Below are positions 1-13,100 of a stretch of DNA of 64,000 nt, piece after piece. Every line of letters begins with the position of its first letter. The stretch's first letter is position 1. The DNA lies in the NCBI GenBank assembly GCA_951799445.1, contig OX637296.1, forward strand, positions 20,398,001 through 20,462,000. Reading direction: 5' to 3'. The translations under genes were made by a program, and so were the position numbers. Below the pieces are notes generated by a model. The model had not been told where the DNA came from. It saw only the letters and a program-made list of their open reading frames with translations, and did not search any database. Source of the stretch: Pseudisothecium myosuroides. Lineage: Eukaryota > Streptophyta > Bryopsida > Hypnales > Lembophyllaceae.

Positions 1-700
1 TAGGGACACTTAAAAGCACCACTTTTTCTATTGAGCTCAATTTCTATATTAGACTAATCATATATTTCATATATTCTCATTCATAATTGAAAGGGGATTT
101 CAATGCACCAAACATTGTATCATTTTGATACCATATACAAAGTTATGAGGGATCAAAGTTTTTGGTAGATGTTCTAAAATCATTTCTTCATCAATAGGTA
201 CATATTGATGTTGATGTGCATACTAAGAACCTTTGTTCAAGTGACGCTTTTAGGCACCCTAGCAAATTTATCCCTACCCTTATATGCCCACACTTGGTAT
301 CAAAAATTCAAAAAGATCCATTCAAAATTTAATTTATGGGAATTTCTAATTGTCTATCTCACATTGTGATTAATTTGCCCTTCGAGTTCAAAGAATGAAA
401 AGTTGACACCCTCCTTTCACCCCCTTGTCCACCATCATGACATACTCTAGGATTTCTTGCTGATTGCCATGGTCATAAGAATGTGTTTGGTGGTTGTGAA
501 AAATATCTACAAAAATATCAACAAAGTTTCCATGATAAAATTTACCATGGTGCCGAAACATAAACACTAAAGAAATTCTGCCAATCGCAACGTTAATGAA
601 CTCTTTACACTACAGGCAGAATGACGTTACATTACAAATAGTTTTAATAGGTAACCTGAGAAGCCAGTTCAAACAATGAAATTACTATGCGATGAAAAAG
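1..700. repeat. Repeat-derived flank, no gene
   Basis: No gene is supported here. The stretch around 95-175 (Cys-free, AT-rich, with the motif GTAGATGTTC at its end) is related to 27480-27565 and, in reverse complement, to 43040-43140, 19420-19500 and 49230-49310. It is therefore a fragment of the large block repeat described at 42821-45500. The rest up to about 700 has no recognisable content and lies beyond the 3' end of the ECHIDNA-like gene. Confidence 0.45.
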
Positions 701-706
701 GTGATG

Positions 707-712
707 TTTATT
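707..712 (-). terminator. Possible poly(A) signal of the ECHIDNA-like gene
   Basis: The plus-strand hexamer TTTATT reads AATAAA on the minus strand, about 430 bases past the stop codon at 1143. The position suits a plant 3' UTR, but the motif is common by chance in AT-rich DNA and nothing else marks the cleavage site. Confidence 0.25.
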
Positions 713-1142
713 ATCAAGCATGCATATAAGAACATACTCTCTACATGTATTACGAAGATTTGTACAGTATACTCTCATAAAACACTCCTACCCTCATTAG
801 ACAGTATATTTGGAAATCCTGCACTATGGAAATCGACAAAGATCTGCGAACAAACATGTAACCCTGATGAAAAGAGTACTATTGGGCATCAAAAAAATGT
901 TAAGAAACCTCGAAATCAAAGTGCAAATGCAGTGCATCTAATTTCGTACTGTGTCGTTGCCGGTTGCTACAGATATCATAAGGTTTAATTTTCAGCCTTC
1001 CAAAAGGTTGAGTGACAAGCTAATACATCCGTCTGAGGACCGCAATTTGACGTTTAAAAGCACTTGATGGAGTTGTTCCTAGTCTTTATAAATCACAGTA
1101 AATTACATCTTGGTAAGGACCATAAGCTCGGAATACCTTGTA

Positions 1143-2566
1143 TCATACACTAAAGGCTGATTGTAGAGAACTCGTCACCCGTGAACCAACAGTTTCCCGT
1201 GCGAAGTCCTGAATCTGCTTTTTTGCATCTGAACAAGGCAATGAGGAGTCACTTCATTTATGCCAGGAATTGAATAGAATTGAAATAGTTGCGATGGCAA
1301 ATACAGACTGAAGTCATTAGCAACCAGTGTCGTTTTGTACCTTTCTGACATTTAGTAAAGCCTATAATATTGGCGATGTTGAGCACAAGAGCAACCAACA
1401 CCACCAGGAGGTAGTCGAAGTTGAACTTGATGATGGCAACTAGACCGAGGCCCAACCATATAACAGGCTGCCAAACAACCACAATATGCAAAGAACAAGA
1501 TTATGATGTAATCATTACAAGAAGTCTATTTCCCATAGATACGTTGTAGCATTAAATTCTGAACTAGAACTGGGTAAAACGTTATGGGAACGGTGTTGCC
1601 CTGCATATCCCAAGGAACGATCTGAATAGATAACTAGGAGTAAATCTATATACGATTATACATGCAGGGGAAATATATCTTCAAAGCAAGGACAACCGTT
1701 ATCTGCAACTGCCCCAACTACACCACCAATCTTAAAGATTGTATGAAAAGACAAGAAGCAAACGGAGAGGGCAGCGAAGCATACCGAGAGGTACAATGAC
1801 CACCAGAACAACCATGAATCTTTCTTACTGAGGGCCACCAAGCTCTGCAAAGAACCATGCCTCAGCTACTACAAATGTCTGGCAGCTGCTGTAATTATCA
1901 TAAACAATCCTTGCAGTGCTATTACCCCGTTCAAATTGGACAACTCTACAGACTATTGAACTAGGGATAGCAAAATGTCCAACCGGTCGCACGGATCGAC
2001 GAAGTCTCCATGTGCATTAAAAACAAGATAAATAACTATATTTGTTAACTATGGGTCAATCTCCAAATAGTATCTGCTTGCGCATAGACAGTACACCCAA
2101 GCGATGTTGAAGTTACAAACCTCCTGATCAAGAGTTTCAAAGTGCCACACACTTTCACCTTCCTCGTTGATATCGTTCCACCACCGGAGTCCCACCAACA
2201 ACCTCCCACTCACATTCTTGACTGTCCAGAAATCAAGTGCAACTAACAAAATCGTGATCACAAACTGAATGACAAAACTGTGTATGACCAGCGAGCAAAG
2301 TACGTAAAATCCGATTGCTGAAAACTGCACGACAAACAAGAATATACTGTCAGGGCATTCAGATTCCATGCTTCCGCATACCGGTTTACTAAAGCTATTT
2401 TTAGACAAAAAAGGTATTAAGAGAAACGCTGAACATGACTAACAAGTCGAATGACTAATTTTCTATGTTGGAGAATTCATACCTTAAACACCACACTGAA
2501 AAAAGAAACCATAGGATGTGAATACTGCTCTCCTTCCGCCTGGCCAAAACCGAACCACACAAACAT
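1143..2566 (-). CDS. ECH: ECHIDNA/TVP23-like Golgi membrane protein
   Basis: Five exons join in phase: 2566-2483, 2324-2121, 1844-1785, 1467-1341 and 1228-1143. They encode 186 residues, the length I recall for Arabidopsis ECHIDNA. The DUF846/TVP23 signature DFWTVKNVSGRLLVGLRWWN lies at residues 59-78, followed by ESVWHFE and KKDSWLFWW. About four hydrophobic segments are visible (roughly 29-47, 48-58, 107-132 and 135-156), and the C-terminal tail is polar. In plants this family acts at the trans-Golgi network, with YIP proteins, in secretion of wall polysaccharides and auxin-carrier traffic. The start at 2566 was chosen because it gives the family length; the same exon stays open upstream to an acceptor at 2616, so a longer N-terminus or a 5' UTR exon is possible. 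The N-terminus before residue 15 is not conserved. Family assignment is firm; the symbol is by homology only. Confidence 0.9.
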
Positions 2567-3989
2567 GAGAATCGGTAGTAGTGCTGTTTTTTTTGCTCGA
2601 ATTTTCGTCACTTTGCTACAGAGAAAAGATAAGGGCTATTATTTTTAAAGGAGATTTAAGTTTTTTTTAACAGAATAGTCTGATGCCTGCTGTATTTTAA
2701 AATCAAATAGCCAAAACTTTATTTAGGTGTCACCTAGGTTTCGTATAGATATCAGCAAGTATCACCCAAGTATCAAATGAGTATTGAAGAAATAACTGGC
2801 CACTCCTCAAAAAATATCACTGATATTCGCTAGACAATAAACGTACAACTAAGCCCAAAAGAAAACCATTTCCGTAATGCATGTCTAAGAAACAGATTTG
2901 CTTATGAAGGCATTCTTCCATTTGATCCTCCAAAGCAACTGTTTCTAAAATTACAATCACTCTGAACAACTCAAAATCGGCAGAGTTCACACCACGCAAG
3001 TATCTCTAAACCTTCGAACATCGAGTCCAGCATATTTCTCACAGAGAAGGAAAATACAAGAAATAGACAGAGTTGCAGAATCCAACTCCTTCGAGACAAC
3101 GACAGAAAACTAAACTCGAGCAAAACTTAATCGATTCTCACCTAAAATTCCTCGCATCAACACAGAGACGCACAATTGAAGAACACTACTAATACTCCAA
3201 ACAAAGAGACCAAGAAACCAAGCCACGAAACAATTTTCATTCAAACCTGCAATTCAGGCGGACAACCCCGCTCTCATTCCTACAGCAATGCAGACCTAAA
3301 CCTTCACTCAGGCCATGAAAAAATCACCAAAATATTAAAAAGAAAACCCTCAAAACTTGCATAAGTCGAGAACTACACAAAGGTAATTCCTTAACATTCC
3401 TCGAACCAGAACAGGTACGCACAATTGAAGAAAAAGGACTAAAACTCCAAAGCCGACCTAAACCCTCATTCAGGCCATTTTGAAAATCGCCAAAACTACA
3501 CCATGAAATGCATAAGTTACATCAAGATCTACACGAAGGAAATTCCTAAAAAATCTTACACCTCTTTCACTCAGGCCATGAAAAAATCACCGAAAGTACA
3601 CTAAGAAGCCTCGAAAAACGCGAAAATCAAGATCTACACAACGGCAATGCCATTCGCGTTCATGTAAAGAGGCCCTGGCTGCAAAATTCCTAATCAAAAA
3701 CGCAAGTGAGTAGCGGAAATCACCATCGCAAGGCCGGTTACAGAAGCTCCGGGGATTTCGAAGTGTGATGGTGATTAGCTCATGGAGTGATGAGAAAGCT
3801 TCGGAGAGAGCAGCAAACCCTGGCTATGGCGACGACCAGGAGTCGCGGACGGCGACCACAAGTCGAATGTTAGAAAAGAGGACGGGGACCAGGAGTATTC
3901 GTCGTCGACCATCGGTCGGAGATGTTGAGAGCTTGACCAAGAGTGCTAGTTGCCTAAGGGAGTGAAGGGACCTACGTTGTGCATACTCA
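2567..3989 (-). promoter_or_regulatory. Presumed 5' leader and promoter region of the ECHIDNA-like gene
   Basis: This stretch contains no convincing coding exon on either strand. An acceptor-like site at 2616-2618 suggests a spliced 5' leader, so an untranslated exon probably lies further up, perhaps near 3650-3950 where GC content rises. Short phrases around 'aaatcaccaaaa' and 'cctaaaccctcattcaggcc' recur at 3290-3340, 3460-3500 and 3560-3600, so this part was locally duplicated. An F3 transposon-like element begins immediately beyond, at 3990. Confidence 0.35.
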
Positions 3990-4631
3990 TTAACCCCTAA
4001 ATACATATTTTGGTGTTTATTAATTTTCGGAAGTTAATTAAAATCACATCAAAGTATTATTTTTATTATTTAATTATTTATTGGAGTACCTTTTAAAGTC
4101 TATTTTGAGCATCAAAAATCCGGTTTATAAATAAATAATGAGTTTTCTATTGAAGATCTTGTGCAAGAGTGTTCATTGCAAAATCTTGATGTTTTAGTGT
4201 TGAAGACTCTTGGAGATGAGCCTCAAATACAATAGATTTAAGGAGGAAAAATCACATTGGTAGTTAATTTAAAAAAAATTATAGAATAGATTTTGAGAAG
4301 GCATAAATTGATAATGTTTTGCATGTTCTGTCCTTTAATCTCATATTTTTTTCATACCTTAATTTTGGATTTAACATGTAAAAAGAAGATTGAAAGACTT
4401 CAAATCACTTTTATAGTTACAATACCCTCATGATCAAACATTATAATGTTTCAATCCAAAAAATGATATTGTTGTATTTCTCAGTCTTTGCATTTTTTAT
4501 ACCACATCTAGCTTGAATTTGTACAATTTCAATTTTTTAAATTGACAAAATTTATCAAAATTTGGTCATTTTATTTAGTTTTAAGTAAACTCCAAGAAGC
4601 TCAAAAAATACCTTGGACATTTAGGATTTAA
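3990..4631 (+). mobile_element. TTAA-flanked element, family F3, copy a
   Basis: TTAA at 3990 is followed by CCCCTAAATAC, and the right side ends GACATTTAGGATTTAA at 4631, a loose terminal inverted repeat. The interior matches 41126-41787 and 32757-34140 (for example the phrases around GTGCAAGAGTGTTCATTGC and TTGAAAGACTTCAAATCAC). It is about 640 bp with no coding capacity, so it is non-autonomous. It sits at the upstream edge of the ECHIDNA-like gene region. Confidence 0.65.
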
Positions 4632-6712
4632 GGTGGAAGTGCCTATTACCATCTACTTAACCATGACAATTCTATACACTCAGATATGAAGTCAATTTAG
4701 CACATTTGACAATTGAATATCATGAATTTGTATGAATATATCTAAGCTTAAAAACCATTTTATTATGTATTATAAACCATTTTTCTACATTCATGAATGT
4801 ATTAAGAACATTTTAAAGTATTTGTATTTATATATTTTAAAGATTGGCTGACAATTCAAATTAGTTTTAGGCACTTTCACTTATAATAATGTTGGGGCTC
4901 AAATGTTGGGCAAATATAAATAAAGACACGATTGAGTTGAGGGTCTATACTATAGGTATGCATACTTTAATAATCATTTCAACACTATGTACTTTTATTT
5001 ATACTATTTATGTAAAGGTGGAAAAAATTGGTTGAAACAAATTATAATTTAGAAGGCAAAGTCCAACAATGAGCATTTTTTTGGATGGATCAAAAGACTT
5101 GAAGCTTTGCATCAAGAAAAGGTAAGGTATCATGATGATCCATTATAGTTTTTGGTAATTGCACATGATTTAGAGTTATTAGAATCACAATTATTTTTTT
5201 GCAATATAATGTCAAATCACAAATACTTTACATGTATTTATTCATCTCATCAATTTTGAGAAAAGAAAACAAATTGTAGGTGGTAAAAACAAAAACATAT
5301 TGCTTCCCATTGTTGTAAGTCCCAGATGGGGTGACAATTCTTTTCCATTTGGATTCTAATGTAGCTCTCTTAATTCCCTCCACAATTGCAATAGAAATCC
5401 AAAACTAACCCTTCCAAGCTTGTGGAATAATTATTTATTGAATTTTTTGCAATGTTTAGAACATGCATGGTAGATTTCAATGAATTTAAAAAATAGTGAC
5501 CTTTCAACCCTTTCAACTCCAATTCTATATTGTGTTACACCACAAGAAAACTAAACAAATGTGATTGAGTTTTAAAACCATCTTTCGTAAAAAAAAATAG
5601 ATGTTGAATAGCACTAAATGTAGTGATTTGATGTTAGGTACTCTAGGCAATTTGATTGGGAGTCATTTGGCACTATTCAAGTTTCCAATGGATGGTGCGT
5701 TCCTAAGGGCTTTGGAGGACCTCACTTGGCATTTTGGATTTTTTGAATTCATTCATTCACGGTTTATAGTTTCTAGTCATATATACCCATACAAGTTGTG
5801 ATATTTTAGTCATTTGCATGGATCGCCTTTGTTGATAGTAGCTAGATTCTTCTCAAATGTTTTTTTGTGACTCTCATTGAATTAAAATTGTATTTGCATT
5901 GCAAAGTGACATTCCCAAAGTTGTTCCTATTGAAGTTCTAAGAACTACGATGTTGACTACATAATGATTGGAGTGTTACCACCTCCTTTGTAAATACAAT
6001 ATGATTAATCTGATTACTAAGGTGACTACAAAGTTATATGGCTCTAGTCACATTTGTTTGGCTTTCTTGTAGTGTTGTGATAGAATTAACCCTCATATTA
6101 TTTTTACTAAATTAGGATGTTAAAAGACCATATTGAATTTTGGACTAGGGATCACAAATGAGTTGGGGGTGATTTTTAGTCTATCTACCTTATATGTGTG
6201 TAGAAGTTTGAAGAAGATTTTTCTTGAAAAGAGAGCTAAGGCTAGGAGCCAAGAGCCTCTCGTAGATCAAATAGTTGTTATTTTGTATAGTCCAAGTCTT
6301 CCAACCTTGGGTACTTTATTTCCTAAAGTGCCCAAAGTTGAGAGATTTACTTAGAATAAAGATGTTGCCATGAGCAAATTTCTATTTGTATAGCAAAAAA
6401 TAGACTTCATGCATGTAGTCCCTGTAAAAATGTTGTTTGCTTGAAATATGTCAAATTATGATTTGTTGATTACTTTCAAAATGATCAAGAGACCTTAGGC
6501 AAGGTCTTTATAATGAATCTCAATAAGAGAGATGGATTTCTTGACTTGTGCTCAATAAGAGAGACAAAGTCAAGAAATTTATAAACAATGAATTTGTATA
6601 AATAGCACCATAATTCTCAGTTTTATATGTGAGAAATTTTAGGACTTCCATAAATAAACAAGAAATTTTCAATGGCAATACTTTACAATTGCTAAAAACT
6701 ACATTACAAAAG
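4632..6712. other. AT-rich spacer, no supported gene
   Basis: Only short open frames occur (for example 5601-5801 and 6133-6354). I recognise no protein family in them, and stop codons break all frames around them. The stretch may be old, decayed transposon DNA, but I see no terminal repeats that would define an element. Confidence 0.5.
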
Positions 6713-8030
6713 AGGAAAGGGTTATTTTATTGCCACTAGGTTGAATAGGCTCCTAAGGTCTCAATTTTTGTTGTGATTTTTTGAAACTTTTTTTAAAGAT
6801 AGAAAAATACATTATCTTTTAGAAATATGATTTTTTATTTAAATCAGTGCCTAGAAGCAAAAGTTATGCTACACAAAGCCCAAAACAGGGTTTATTGTCT
6901 AGTCCAAAAAATCAAAATAAATCAAAATAAAATTTTCAATTTTTTTTACATATAGAAGGTATTTTTTCCTATATGGAAATATTTGATTCATTCTACTTGG
7001 ACCAGTGATGGAAAAGTTATAAACAATCTTGTTTAAAAAAAAAATCTAAGCATCTGTTTGAAAAAATAACTTCTAGGATTCACTTATTATTTAATTTTCA
7101 CAATTTTTCAAAAAGAAGAAGTTTGAGAGTGTTTAGTGGGTCATTGCAAGAAAGAGTGATACTAGGAGAGTGCCGAATCTTTCAATTGCGATAACTTCTG
7201 AAGCATGACTTGCATGAATTTGAAGTTTTTATTGGAAATTTATGTCTTGAGTATAATCATATCTCATATTTTTCAAAAATTTAAGAAAATCATTTTGTAT
7301 TAAAAATCAATTAAATTACTATGTCACGTTTTGAATTTTAGGGATTTTGAGTACTATTGAGTACCCAAATTTAATGATTTAGAGCCAAAATTTCTATGGT
7401 CTATTCCCATAGTAGGAAGTCATGTTTGTACCAAGGGGCATTTAACAATATTTTAGTTTGTATTGTCTACGTCCATGCAAAGTGGACTCCCTTGCGTGAG
7501 CAGTTCTGAACATTGAAGATGGTTTCAAGATCATTTTTTTTAGTGAAATCTCTTCACCATGCAGTCTTCTTAAATTTTATATTTTTAGTTTCTTTGAAAA
7601 AAAAATTCCTATTTTTTACAAATTAAAAATGTCAAAGTATGTAATTTCTTCAGAATTTCAACTCACTCTTTTTTGTGAATAACTTTTGACCTAGATTTTT
7701 TTAGGTATGAAATTTTGGTGATATGCTATTTTTAGTGTTATACTAATTATCCTTATTTTATTTTATTTTTAAAATTTGTATGCAAAAGCTCATGGGTATT
7801 GGGAATACTAGCCAAAAATAGCCAAAGTGGAACAAAAACGGACACTCTTTCTTGCAATCCACGCGGTTAGTTTTTGAAATTTCTTCAAGACATTGATTAT
7901 ATTAATCCAGTACGTACAAGATCTTATGATTAGATATGCAAAAGAAACAATTTTGCATTGTGTAATAGAAATGGCAATTTTGAGTGGAATTTGATTTTTT
8001 TTTTTTAAAAAGACCTTGGGACTTGCTCAT
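6713..8030 (+). mobile_element. Degraded F1 element, copy a, with an inner insertion
   Basis: The left part (around 6745-7120) and the right part (around 7865-8025) match the two halves of F1 copies at 23259 and 32980. Shared phrases include 'aggctcctaaggtctcaa', 'gcctagaagcaaaagttatg' and 'tttttgaaatttcttc'. Both terminal TTAA motifs have been lost or mutated. Between the halves lies unrelated DNA (about 7136-7862), described separately. Confidence 0.55.
7143..7858. mobile_element. Possible TIR element nested in F1 copy a
   Basis: A perfect 16-bp inverted repeat frames this interval: ATTGCAAGAAAGAGTG at 7143-7158 and its reverse complement at 7843-7858. The interior does not match other F1 copies, so it behaves as an insertion. 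The right arm partly coincides with F1's own sequence ('cttgcaatctac'), so some of the inverted match may be accidental. No clear target duplication was found. Confidence 0.35.
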
Positions 8031-9480
8031 TCTACATTGCTTGCTCATTGATCAACAATCCAAATCAATAAATGGAGCGGTTTAGTGGTACATGCACTAT
8101 ATCTGATTTGGATGATTTTAGTAGAATGAAGGATTACGTAATGGGTGCTCAAAGCCAAAACATCTTTCTTATGATTGAATACCGAATTTTGTCCGCCTCT
8201 CCAATTCCATCAAGTAGGAATCTATCGAAGTACTACCAATATGACCTTAATTCAACCTTGTATAATGTCTCGAATTTTACATATAGTGCTACATGGTTGT
8301 AAAGTAATAGAGCTTTTAGTAAATGGTTTTGCTTCTTAGATGCCCCCATAGGTTTCTTCAAATCTTCACTTTGAAAATAATAACAATAATAAATTCATAT
8401 AAAAAATAACATTCTACTAAAAAATTAATTATTTTTTATGTTCATTAATCTACAAGTAAAAAAATAACCTTGACTGTAATTTTGACTCAATCTATGCACA
8501 TCAACTTAATCCTAAAAGAATGAAGCCTATCATTGAAGTAGTCAACCAAAAAATATTAGATTCTTAGGTGAAGAAGTGCATTCTTCAATTCTACAATTTC
8601 TCAAAAAGTCATCAATTTCTTTTGGTTGTGCAACCGTTTTAGATATCATCCTATCTTATTTTGGATAGTGCAAAAAGCGATCCTTACTAAAGTAATTATT
8701 GATGAAACTACATCCATAGGTATAGATGAACATACAAAATATGAAAAACTCATTTAATCATTCAAAACCTTTTTCATTCATCTAAATGATCGATGCCCTC
8801 CCAAGCAATTTCATCCACTAATAAACAAAAATCTATCCTATGTGTAGGTCAAATTTGGCAAAATTTAAGTCATTTTGATAAAATAAAATAAAAAAAGTGC
8901 AACATGTCATCTCGTGGAAGGTGTGAGGTGACATGGACCCCTCATAATCTGACATGACAATTCAATTTCAGCACTTGAGTGCCAAATCAGACCTTCACGT
9001 ATAGTATTGCCAAATGTTCTCACATATATTTATGAGTCACTTTGAGTAAATCTTCGCTTCCCCAAACCCCAATTCCAAGAGTCAAGCACTGGAGCAAGGA
9101 CTCATCTATCTATACATGTGGTTGGAGTTCTTAGGGCGTCCTCAATGGAGCCTCTAAGGTCACCCTTCAAAGTACTGTGCAAGTTCATCCCAACTTCAAT
9201 TTTAAGGGATTCAATCAGTGGACTAATCACGAATGGTAGACAAGATCACAAGTGTAACTAAGTAGTAGTCTCAATTTTGATCAGAACATAAAGTTTAGCT
9301 CCATTACCCAAAGATCACTCCACAGCTCTATACTGATCTTCCAAAAATCAAAATAACCTATGTTTAAAATGCTTTAAAGGACACAAATAGTATCCTCTGT
9401 TTTAAGCATGCACCGACAATCTTTGAACACAAGTTCAGGGGTCACTCGGGTCATTCAGAAAGTGGGTCGTTCAGAAAAAA
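8031..9480. other. Spacer without a supported gene
   Basis: AT-rich DNA with one short open frame (8072-8302) that I cannot relate to any family. The base composition becomes more balanced from about 9000, approaching the 3' side of the unc-13-like gene. No transposon termini were found. Confidence 0.45.
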
Positions 9481-10101
9481 ATCGTCCATCAGAAGCTGAT
9501 GTACAAGTCCATCACTTCTCTTCTATTTAAAGAGAAAAATCAATACCTGGACGTTGTGGAAAACTACGCAGATTTCCACAAACTACAAAAACTATGCAAA
9601 CAAACCGCGATCTCTCTTGTACGCGCACACCGGATGCTTGTATCATACACTGCTCCAGGTTGGAAATCAACAAATCCTGGAATGGCATGCCAATGCTCTG
9701 TTACACCAGTAATCTCCCGAATAGAGCTACCACAGGAGTTTTATCTCAATGCACATAGCTCAAATACTATAAAGCTATTACTGGCATCCCGCTACGCGAA
9801 GGCTAGCTCCAGATGGTTAACACTCCTAATCGGCTTGAAGACTCGTCTCGGAATCAAAAGATTGCAATGCCGATGCAGACTCCATTAAAGATATACATCA
9901 TCATACAACTTAGGCCCATTGAAAATGGAAACAACACTTACCGGAGCTTGGCCGTCAATCCACCTACACCCCAAGTCTGTAACTCCGTCCAGCACGCAAC
10001 GCAGATTAGACATTACCAGCAGAGTTTTATCAGGCCTAATTGGACGCCCACCTCTAGCCTCCAAGTCCAGCTCAAAATTACCAATGAGATTCTTCGAAGA
10101 A
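9481..10101 (-). other. Probable 3' UTR of the unc-13-like gene
   Basis: This stretch lies directly downstream of the stop codon at 10104-10102 on the minus strand and has higher GC than the transposon-rich DNA to the left. A 129-codon open frame on the plus strand (9499-9888) has no family features and opposes the gene, so I read it as chance. No definite poly(A) site can be named. Confidence 0.35.
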
Positions 10102-13100
10102 TCACGCTGAAGCTTTCTTTAGGTGGTAGGTTTTCTTCAGAAATTTGGATGCCGTGTCATCACCCCGGTAGCAAAGAACCCTCAAAACAGTATTGGGATC
10201 TGTTGCACTCCACTTCCCTGTGGTGGGCGGCATTGGGGCCTTGGACGACGACTTGCTGCCTTGACCTATGGATGCCAAGTAAATCTGGACCAATTCACTG
10301 CTAGAAAGCTCGAACAACGTAAGAACCTGTGAAGCTGGTGCCATAGCTTGTTCCACTTCAGACAACGGCAAGCCCTCTCCATCAGCCAGAAAGAGCTCCT
10401 TCAACGCATACATGTCATCTTTCAGCAAGTCAGCATCGTCCTCTTTGAAAGCCCGCGATGGTCCACCCGCCACAAGAACTCGAAGAAGACAATCAAAACA
10501 GGCCCTCATAAGCGCACCTGCGATCCGGTTCCTCAACGATTCTACACTGGTTTGAGCTATTTCTCCTAATTTGGCATCCAACGCTTCCAGAACACTATTC
10601 ACTCTTGCAATTGAAGCGTCCCCAGCATACAGCCCTTCTCCGAACACATCTCGAAGCTCTGAAAATACAACCCTGTAGGCAGCAGAGTCGATGAGTTGTC
10701 TCGTGCCTTCCATGATTGCAGCGCGTGTGTTTTGAAAGTAATTACTAGCTGGCTCTGCTACTGGTGGAGGTTCAGGTTTTGCCTTTGAAAACATCCGACC
10801 AATCTTAGAAGGTGGCGTAATAGGTTCATCCTTCCTCCAGGCAAACCGAATTCTCTTATCTAAAAACTGAAGTTGCGAATTGATATGATCAAGTGTGTTG
10901 ATACGCACACATAGATAAGGCAAACTGTATGTGACATCTCCAGAAGAAGACGCAATCCTGTTCTGCTGATTTCGCTGCGACTCTATCTTCCCTTTACCCT
11001 TAGAAGAACCCCGCCATGACTTACTGACCTTGCACCGAGTGAGAGGAGGCATAGGAGGGATAAACAGGTCTTTGGTTCCTGCAATATTGCAGAATGCCTC
11101 GTGAGAATATCGTCCCCAATCAAAAAGAGCAGGCAGCATGAGAAACTAGTACAACCCTGCTCCTAAAATTGATACAAGGCCACATCTAAGAAACTACCAT
11201 AGTCAAACCGTCATCATCAACCATGTAAGATACAATAAAAATGCAATTTCTCCCGTTCCGCAAAGCAAGCAAGAACCCAAAACACATCAATATTCAGCAA
11301 CCGTTTTTGTCAAAAAGGAACCCTGATATCTTGTATTTAGCCAATAAATTTCGACCACTGTTCATTCAGAAAATACCAACAATAATACTCACCACAAGGT
11401 TGGACAGCTTGAGTAACATAGCGCTGTAACGCCCTATCCAATCCGGCTACCAACTGCTGAAGTAACTCAGGATACTGCTCCGCAGGCATTGCAAAGTATG
11501 CATCAAGTGATTCCTCCATGAAGCGCAGCACTTCAACTCCTGATGGTGCATAATTTTCTGAGTTGGAAGCTGGGCTCCATTTCTGACCAACCACCGAATT
11601 CACTAATCAGAGATTCAATGCCACAAAAGTCTCGCAAACAACAGTAGTTCTAAAACCCTAAACCCTACCTTCTTCATAGAGCAAAATTCTCGTGCTTGTA
11701 AGAAAACCTAGGAGACAGATTTTCATGAGCGTTTTTCTATTCATAATACCGAGGAATTTGTATGTTCTGACAGCCCATGGGCTAATAAAAGCAAAACTAT
11801 GAGCACACCTCCTTATAAACGGACAAAAACAAGCATATTGTATCACGAGAACAAGAACCGCACATGCTACCCTGAGACTAACATCAAGATCAGACTTTTA
11901 AATGAATACTATAGAGTTCGTATAAATGCAGACCACACTGCGATCTCTCCATCTAAAGTCTTTCCCCTGACCAATTCAGGTAAAACAAATAACAAAATGA
12001 ACTGAGTTTTTGTATGCAGCTGAACTTCATAACGCCACGTTCAGTTCACTAAAACCTGAAGAGCAATACTCAGCACACGCAAATACTACCTCTTGATGAA
12101 TGTTGCGATCAACCCACTCTGTCATTTTGTCCACATTATCCTCCACCCATTTTCTTGTTAACTCTCCCATGACCTGATCAGCTTCAAAAGGTGGCATTTC
12201 TCGAATGAGGCTCTTTCCTCCGTCGTCACACTCGGCTCCATCTTCAACAGCAATCCCAACAAGCCGCTTCTCAAGATCGTCTGAGGCTTTTAATATTGCA
12301 ACTGTGTCAAGAGTCATTGTAGACAAATTTGACAAATATTGCTTAAACTCTCGACTGTAACACACATGAAGAGTGGCTGCGGCGACTCCACCCGCAAAAG
12401 GATGCCATCTCTTCAACACAGGGCTATAGTTATCTACTTCACTCATGGCAAAAGCCATTGCGTCCTGCGCTAAAACCGCTAGCGCTGGTGGAGGCGCAGT
12501 AGCAGCCTTAAATGATTTCCGTCTGGAATCCACGGTCTCCATCAGCTGCAAAACGCAAGAATTTCACAACAAGTTCAGAAAGATCTAGTTCGATATAAAA
12601 GGAGAAGACTGAGAATGAAAAAGAGTTAGACCTATATTATCATGTTCAGATCAGTGTTTATCGATACTCGCTCCCATTCATAATCATGACTACAGAGGCC
12701 ACGAATGAGAAACAATCACTTCCATATTAAAAACTTCCCACATTATCGCCCAATATGGTGTTAGTTGAAAAGACGCACTTCTGAAAGTATTATACATTTC
12801 CTGCCTTGAGCTGCTCAAGGATCCCCTTCTTTCCAAACCCTACCCCACCTCGAATATAGATTCAAAAATCGCAATATCCAGCTCATTACTTCATTAACTA
12901 ACTTATGTAAAGCAATTCAGGGAGTCATCGGCACCTGAGCAAAGGCCGCTCTCACGGAAGACCGAACATAAACATCAACGCGACTTAGCGGAATATTTAA
13001 TTCTCCTTTTCCGCGGCCCCGATTCTCACGTGATATGTGTTCTCCCAAGATTTGTGCAGACCGAACTGCTACTCCCAATAGCCCTGCCATAATGTCGCTG

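Noticed and set aside
3765..4006. Short frames on both strands near the ECHIDNA-like promoter
   Set aside because: No conserved residues for the ECHIDNA N-terminus. The true start exon was found at 2566-2483.
9499..9888. 129-codon plus-strand open frame
   Set aside because: It lies opposite the 3' side of the unc-13-like gene, has no recognisable family, and overlaps other equally long frames.
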